Below, one piece after another: positions 13,392 to 13,473 of a stretch of DNA of 13,473 nt (within the stretch, counting starts at the first letter, position 1; each line of letters opens with the position of its first letter). The position numbers were made by a program, and so were the translations under genes. The notes beneath the pieces are model-generated. The model made no database searches, was not told the origin of the DNA, and worked only from the letters and a program-made list of their open reading frames with translations. This DNA comes from Methanobacteriota archaeon (lineage in GTDB: Archaea; Halobacteriota; Methanosarcinia; Methanosarcinales; Methanoperedenaceae): NCBI GenBank assembly GCA_018900975.1, contig JAHIFK010000166.1:1-13473 (forward strand), given 5' to 3'.

Positions 13392-13473
13392 CGTAGGCTG
13401 AGAAGGGTAGGCTTAATTTCTTACGGCTTTGTCCGGCAAACTTAGACTACCACCCTCACTCCTACGACTCTCC

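Noticed and set aside
13413..13473. A minus-strand frame of 19 codons entering from the right edge and ending at TAA (13413-13415)
   Set aside because: It is too short to judge. It could be the C-terminus of a neighbouring gene, but the residues match no family I know.
1..13473. CRISPR array, tRNA or rRNA genes
   Set aside because: I saw no regularly spaced repeats and no tRNA or rRNA-like segments on either strand.

Overview
The window looks like a chromosomal segment of an archaeon, plausibly a methanogen or ANME-type euryarchaeon of the Methanosarcinia (inference). The grounds are AT-rich TATA-like boxes about 25 bases upstream of start codons instead of bacterial -35/-10 pairs, at least one gene that appears leaderless, a SagB-type nitroreductase, and moderate GC with AT-rich spacers. 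No rRNA, tRNA or taxonomic marker is present, so this stays tentative.

Layout: 1-236 holds the start of a transposase-like gene cut by the window edge. 237-781 is a spacer with a possible decayed gene. 782-6370 is a complete histidine-utilisation locus: hutH on the minus strand, diverging from hutG-hutU-hutI on the plus strand. Together they would convert histidine to urocanate, imidazolonepropionate, formimidoylglutamate, and finally glutamate plus formamide. The 118-base divergent promoter region carries the same TATA-TTGAACC arrangement facing both ways, suggesting one regulator for both arms. After a 135-base inverted-repeat insertion flanked by a 12-base direct repeat comes a tyrosine phenol-lyase gene (6642-8018), so the left half is an amino-acid catabolism block releasing ammonia, glutamate, formamide, pyruvate and phenol.

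From 8046 on, every gene is on the minus strand and the DNA looks accessory. There is a small SAM methyltransferase, then a nuclease-plus-translocase pair (DUF4297/Cap4-like and HerA-like) of the kind known as an anti-phage defence module. This pair is visibly more AT-rich than the hut genes. It is bracketed by a 15-base imperfect inverted repeat and preceded by an undescribed 43-residue ORF with a strong ribosome binding site. Upstream lie a broken nitroreductase copy, a hicB-hicA toxin-antitoxin pair with a leaderless-type promoter, and a fuller nitroreductase copy whose N-terminus seems short.

The most interesting parts are the inverted-repeat-bounded defence cassette with its small upstream ORF, and the paired operator-like sites at the divergent hut promoters.
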